From: Myrica gale
Taxonomy: Eukaryota; Streptophyta; Magnoliopsida; Fagales; Myricaceae
Direction: 5' to 3'
Length of the DNA: 64,000 nucleotides
NCBI GenBank assembly: GCA_963930655.1
Contig: OZ005619.1
Span: forward strand, 3,330,501 to 3,394,500
Shown: in pieces, positions 58,035 through 64,000 of the stretch
Position numbering within the stretch: the first letter of the stretch is position 1
Layout: each line of letters begins with the position of its first letter
Position numbers and translations under genes: made by a program
Notes under the pieces: model-generated
Told to the model about the DNA's origin: nothing
What the model saw: only the letters and a program-made list of their open reading frames with translations
Databases searched by the model: none

Positions 58035-61000
58035 CCAATATTTTTTTTTCCTAGAGCGTAGGCCAATATTTGATTGCCTTGGGAAGGTGTAATCCCACGA
58101 GTCGGACAGAAAAAAGCGAACTTACCAAAGAGATTTGGACAAGAAAGTCAGTGCTGATCGTAACCAGCAAACGAAATCTGGGTGGCATGGGTTCCTAGCT
58201 CTTGTTAAACACAATTTCACTCACCATGGGCAGCCCCTACATCACTGATGCACCAACACCCGCTGGCCAAATCAACATTGCTTGCAGTGGGTCTAGTACC
58301 ACTGCCCTACTGTGTCATTCACGCATACTGGATTCCAAAACATTCATGGTTCCTAGTAATGTTGTGAGTCGCTAGCGTAAGTTAAATGTAAATCAATTCC
58401 TAGATTCTCCATGTTCAATGTTCGACCTGTGGGGTAATCCAAAGAGCATATTCTATGATTGTAGAAACATATTTGTAAGGAACGCTTCAATGCGATGTCA
58501 ACACCATGTTCGTGTAACAAACTCAATTTATAAGGTTAATGGAACTGATAAAACATCTCGTTTCTTTATGTAAATTACCCACTAGAAAGCCCTAATACAC
58601 AAATTAGCATAAATGCATGATAGGATGATGTGATGGGCATTATGCAGGAAATGGATAAATTAATTAACAAGTTAATTTTTTTTTTAATCATACTTCTGTT
58701 GATAAAAACACAAGTCTATTGAAACGTTTTACTAGGTGAGAAACATGATATCTAAGTTTTAGTCTGTTGAGGACGTCTATTCAAATACGTGTATCACGTA
58801 CGTGTGGACATTAATTATCCAGAGTAGATGAATGTGAATAGGATGTTGAAATTAAAGATACAGATATAATATATAAACATTTGATTATTATTTTTATCCA
58901 GTTCTCAATCTCTTCGGTTAAAAAAAAATCTGATATTTGGGACTTTGGGTTAAAATTTTCAAGAAAAAAAGTGTACAAAAATATATGAGAGTTACTTGAT
59001 CACTTCTTCCAAAATATAAAATAAAGAATAATCTATAGTTGGTGGGTTTATAGCAAATATAAAAAATCAGATACGTTACGGGGAGTGGCAATAATGTTGG
59101 GTCCATTCATTATCTATCTAAGAAATCAGATTAAAATGGAGGAAGGGAGGCTTGATACAGGTCATGTTAAGATCCTCTAAGGCTTTAATTACTACATTGA
59201 CCACCCTCCCCCAGAATTCAGAAACTCCATACTACCCCATCCCCAACCCATTCCGGTCTCTCCTTCAGACGAGTTGCTACTATTAATCTCTAAGTTATTG
59301 GTACAGACAAAAGCACCACATCCCTAAATGTCTAGGGGGAATCATTCGAAATTTGAATTATATTCGTGTTAACATTCCATAACAACAAAAAATTCCGAAT
59401 CTTTCAAGAGAAGTCTAATTTTTGTACAACATTGATCCTTCCTAAATTCATCTGTGAAATTTATCGTTTCTTATATTTTGTCAATTTGTATAATATGAAA
59501 AAAAAAAATCTAATGTGACTAATAGAGATACATATTAACCATTTGACAATAAACTCCGTGTCTCCATTAATTATCAAATCACTTAACGTATCACATATGA
59601 CCGATTCCTGTTAATTTTAATTCTACCTCAAATTCTCTATCTCATGTTGAATTAATTCAATGTTTAAAGGAGAATTGTCAAGAATTAATTTTTTTCCTGT
59701 CAGATGTAGAGAATTATTTGATGATTATAATTAACAGGGATTAGTCATACACGGTATAATGGGTGATTTGAAAATTAAGAGAGACATGTGGTTAATATGT
59801 GTCTCCATAAGTCACGTGAAATTTTTTCTATTTACGAGATTACACAAGTTGACGAAAAGACCATTTTAGTGCAAAGAATTTCACTGTACCTATTTAAGAT
59901 AAAATTTACACTAAGGAGCTATTTGAAATTTTGCAATAAGTCAAAAAGTAGTAGAATAATTAAGTTTTTTTTAATACTATCTATCAAACTTTCTTAGGGA
60001 TGTTCGGTTTGGTAAAAATTTAAGACTTTTTAAGTGTAGTGTAAATATTTAGGTGATTTTTAATGATGATTTATAATATTTACTATAATTCCGAAAATTT
60101 CTTTTATTTTGTATTTTTTATTGTGATACAAATATCTGAAGGGTAATTTCGTCCTTATAAAAAAAGAAAAAAATTGAGCTAAAACAAATTGTACGCAAAT
60201 TGTTTTTTTTTCCCGAAAACTTTTCCTCGGATCACCACTTGCATGGGATAATTCTGAATGTGTGGGAAACAAATTTGTATCTCATTATTTATTAACGGTA
60301 TAAATTCTGGCCATCTATGCACATCCATAAAATCTGGCCATTTATTCTATCTCATTCTGGCTATTTATGCACATCTATAAATTCTGTATATATTATCATT
60401 AGCTATAACATATCTTATTGTTCTGAAAATTAATTAACAGTATCCTTTTTTTGTCAGATATTTGTATTTAGATCTCACAAGTCTTAAGAAATTGAAATAT
60501 CCTTTACACAATTGAGACAAAAATTGTTGATGTGCTTTTAGAACATTTAAGGTACGCAACATGTAAAACACAACAATCACTACTACGATTTCTTAAAGTT
60601 GTTGTCTGAAATGTCGTCAACTCCAAACAATACCCTCGTGGAATTCACCGTATGCTAATGTCCAGTGCGAACATTCAATCATAACACAAAACAAATTAAA
60701 CAACTTCTGCGTCAGTACGTAGATTACCAATTTACAGTTGATTTAAAAAAGATTACCAATTTACACACATACTTATCTACTGGATGTAATAAAGATAACA
60801 AATATCGCAATCAGCATCGAGATAAAGAACATTGCAACACAGCCGCAGCATCCGAAGTACAATAACCACCAACTACGGTCTCCTGCAATGTGCCTCGAAC
60901 CCATACGTTGTGCGCGAACATGCTAATGGAAAAAGGTTCCCCATCATCATTTTCGACCCACCAAAAACTCCCTAGGTAGTCCTACAAACTTAATAGATTG

Positions 61001-61774
61001 GCCAATTATTTTCAATTGTAAATCAGTGGGTGCAAAAATCCGTACCTATCAGGGATACAAACTTCATGCAGTGGACATAGATAAAACCATCAGCCGTATT
61101 TTTTTTTTCATGTGAGCCATGTATAAATGCTTTGGGCCTGTTTCACAGCTGCAGTATGGTGCGTCGTATCCCATCCTCACGCTCAAGCTACCAGGTAAAG
61201 CTACGAGGTAAGACCCTCTAATTAGGAAGACCCCCTATTATGAAGGTCCTAAATCATTGTAAAATTAAAAATTTTTAATGATGAAGGTCTATATTATAGC
61301 AGAATTAAGTTCTCAAATAATTAAATTTTAACTATTTTTTTAACGGTACAATTGCAACCACAACTGTCTACCACATCTACTTTATTGCTAATTAAATTCT
61401 AAAATTATTTTTTTAACGGTAAAGTGACACACTAATTAGATTACTATAAGTAGTGAAATATTGTTATAACAACAGTAGAACACAACCTATTTTTTTTCTA
61501 AAGCTTCTCATTATTCTCGAAATATTTCTATTTTTCTAAATGAAATATTTGTACTTTTTTGCAAGCAATTTCTGCAAAACAACCTCTCAAGTAATCACCA
61601 AATCAGCTTCTCAGAGTCTTGATCTGTTAGTTGTTGTTGCTTCAACAAATCTAGGATTACTCAAGTTCTATTGTTTCAAGAATGTACATTTCAATTTATT
61701 ATTGATATCAATTAGCTTTTGTTTATTCATTATTATTATTATTCATTATTTGTGTAAAGTTTTTAATTTTTAAA
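58035..61774. other. Gene-poor AT-rich region
   Basis: No convincing gene, RNA or element was found. Open frames here are short and lack family resemblance. AT-rich runs and small TCTGGCCATTTAT-like repeats (60306-60375) are the only features noted. Confidence 0.5.
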
Positions 61775-64000
61775 ATGACTGGTAGAAAATATGCATCTCG
61801 ATATGAAAAACTCAAGAAAAAAGGGATAACAGAAAGTTTAGTTCAATCCCAAAGAAGGGGCCCCTAACAATTTTTTGTTGACAAAAAGGAACCAAATTAT
61901 AATCAAGAAGTAATAGGTGAATAATTAAGTATTAAGGGGACTTAAAAGAAGTTGATAATGTTGATGTGACTAACTTAGAAGATATTTTTTATGCGACACA
62001 ACAAAATAAAATTTTGGAACAAATTAAAAAATTGTCAGTGAGACACACATAGATAGTCCAAGTTTTGATGATCAATCTATCTTAAGTATCACTTGTTCTA
62101 ATTTGGACATTAGAAGTAAATTGACACAAAGTTACGAGATATTTTAGTAGAGAACGGTCAAATTAGAATTGTTGATATTGAGTTCCCAAAATATGAAAAT
62201 AATAGACATTTCTCGAAAGAATATTATATTCGTAGACTATCGAATAAGGAAAAGCATGATAGGAGATTGTTAGTTTTTTCAATAGAAATAGATAGAGTTT
62301 TTTTTGTAAATTGTTTGGCTCAAAATATAGTACAAGCCAATTAGTTAACGAAGGATTTAGAGACTGGTAAAATCTTATTAAAAAACTAAAGCATCACAAA
62401 ATAATTAATGAGCATATTATCAATATGACTAGATGTTTTGACTTGGAATAGAGATTGTCAAAACATGAGACAATTGATCAAAGTGTCCATGATCGAATTA
62501 ACAAGGAGAAAGAACATTGGGAAATAATTCTAGTTAGAATCATTGTTGTTGTGAAGACGTTAGCTAAAAATAATCTTGTGTTTCTGGGGAATAAGGAAAA
62601 TTTATATATATAATAATAATAGGAACTTTTTAGGCCTGATAGAGTTGATAGCAGATTTTGATCCTATAATACAAGAACATATTAGACGTGTTCAAGTACA
62701 TGAGATTTATAATCATTACTTTGGACATAACATAAAAAATGAGTTGATCTTGATGTTAGCCGATGAAGTCAAAAGTATGATCATCAATAAAATCAAAAGA
62801 GCGAGGTATTACTCGGTTATTCTTGATTGTACTCCTAATGCAAGTCATCAAGAACAAATGACTGTTATACTACGAAATGTTGATTCTTCAGTAACTCCAA
62901 TATAGATTGATGAACACTTTTTAGAATTTTTTATGGTAGATAACACATCGGGGAAAATGAGTTTTCGACAAACTTTTAAGTACACTAAGGAAACACGATC
63001 TTGACAAGGATGATGTTAGAGGACAAGATTATGATAATGGATCTAACATGAAAGGTAACAAACAAAGTGTGCGGAAAAGGATTTTAGATTTAAATCTTAG
63101 AGCATTTTATAACCCTTGTGGTTACCATAGTTTGAATTTAGTTCTTTATGATATTGTTAATTCATGCTTTAAAGCAATATCATTTTTTTAAGTAGTACAA
63201 CATATATATTCTTTTTTTGCTTCTTCAAGAAAAAGATGGAAAGTTTTATTATAGTATATTACTTTTTGACTCCTAAACATCTATGCCAAATACGTTGCGA
63301 AAGTCACGTTGAAAATGTTAAAGCTCGAAAATTTCAAGCCTAAAAAATTAAGGATGCTTAATTGAAATTAGGAGAAGTTAGTGAAGATCCTAAGACAATG
63401 AGTGAAGCCAAATGCTTAACAACGTATGAGATTGAAAACTTTGAATTTATATTGGAAATTAATATCTGGTATGAGTTACTATTTGCTGTAAATTCAGTTA
63501 GCAAGAGCTCACAACTTGAAAATATGCGTATAGATCTTGCTATGGATAAATTAAATGAACTTATTTCTTATTTCAAAAACTACAGAGAAAATAGTTTTAA
63601 ATCTACTTTGGATTTATCTAAGCAAGTTGTAGTTGAGATGAATATAGAAGTTGTATTCCTTAAAAAACGTTTCATTCATAGGAGAAAACAATTCGATGAA
63701 ATGAAGTTAGCATAATAATTTCATTCATAAAAAATGTCTAAATCTTGAAAAATTTCTTAAGCATGACATGGGTTCTGATATTGATGGTTTGAATTTATTT
63801 CGGAATTAAAAGTTTTAAAATAAGTTACAAAAATAAAAATTAGTACTCCACTTGAAATACTTAATCTAGTAAAAGTACTAGATTGTTTTCCACATTGTTT
63901 TATTGCATGTAGAATACTATTTACCATACATGTTACAATTTCATTGCAGAAAGAAGTTTTAAAAACTAAAGATTAAAAAAAATTATTTACGATCAACTAT
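61775..64000 (+). pseudogene. Decayed hAT transposase (ZMYM1-like, DUF4371)
   Basis: A relic of a transposase gene of the zinc-finger MYM1-like hAT group, running off the right edge. It begins MTGRKYASRYEKLKKKGI at 61775. The TTF-type zinc-finger region follows (DRVFFVNCLA near 62300). The DUF4371 part gives FDPIIQEHIRRVQVHEIYN, VKSMIINKIKRARYYSVILD and CTPNASHQEQMTVILRNV. Downstream DYDNGSNMKGNK, HSLNLVLYDIVNS and, from 63362, the helical segment follow. At least six stops or frameshifts are visible and the dimerisation domain would lie beyond the window. The open piece 62576-62905 is the best preserved. It belongs to the same family as the deleted element at 56773-58026. Confidence 0.85.

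Overview
This window is nuclear DNA of a flowering plant, probably a woody eudicot. The genes have many small GT-AG introns, AT-rich intergenic DNA and orthologues known from Arabidopsis; the tree/rosid assignment is inference. There are five recognisable host gene loci plus one gene fossil. About half of the rest is transposon-derived.

Region 0.2-13 kb. A minus-strand VPS26C/DSCR3-type retromer-like gene (partial: its last exon lies off the left edge) is divergently paired with a plus-strand HRD3A/SEL1L gene for ER-associated degradation. They share about 0.9 kb of upstream DNA, which carries a TGACGTGG unfolded-protein-response-type box just before a TATA box on the HRD3A side. HRD3A has two frame-breaking indels, so it is either a young pseudogene or contains assembly errors. 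5'-truncated LINE copies with clean target-site duplications sit in introns of both genes.

Region 13-21 kb. A complete 10-exon POT1 (telomere single-strand-binding protein) gene lies on the minus strand, convergent with HRD3A.

Region 21-26 kb. Two Mutator-like elements (MULEs) with long terminal inverted repeats stand shoulder to shoulder and share the same 9-bp target sequence. The first is a Pack-MULE carrying fragments of a COG7 gene and of an aspartokinase/homoserine dehydrogenase gene. The second hosts a solo Copia-type LTR.

Region 27-33 kb. A seven-exon VAR3/OZ-type organelle RanBP2 zinc-finger gene lies on the minus strand, with introns that split every zinc finger at the same place.

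Region 33-45.6 kb. This is a transposon landfill: a LINE with an internal inversion, two Copia-type LTR fossils (one with an internal accessory ORF and a polypurine tract), a MULE end near a rhomboid-like coding scrap, two MULE MITEs with perfect 9-bp duplications, Tourist-like MITEs and a CACTA end.

Region 45.8-47.8 kb. A BAHD acyltransferase pseudogene (spermidine hydroxycinnamoyl transferase type) is interrupted by a foldback element and a MITE.

Region 53-54.4 kb. An intact intronless UDP-glycosyltransferase (UGT90A-like) is the only complete single-exon gene.

Region 54.4-64 kb. AT-rich DNA holds a 777-bp foldback MULE with a poly-C loop, a short SINE-like retroposon, an internally deleted hAT element with a perfect 8-bp duplication, and at the right edge a decayed hAT transposase gene of the ZMYM1-like/DUF4371 type. 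No rRNA, tRNA or CRISPR was seen.
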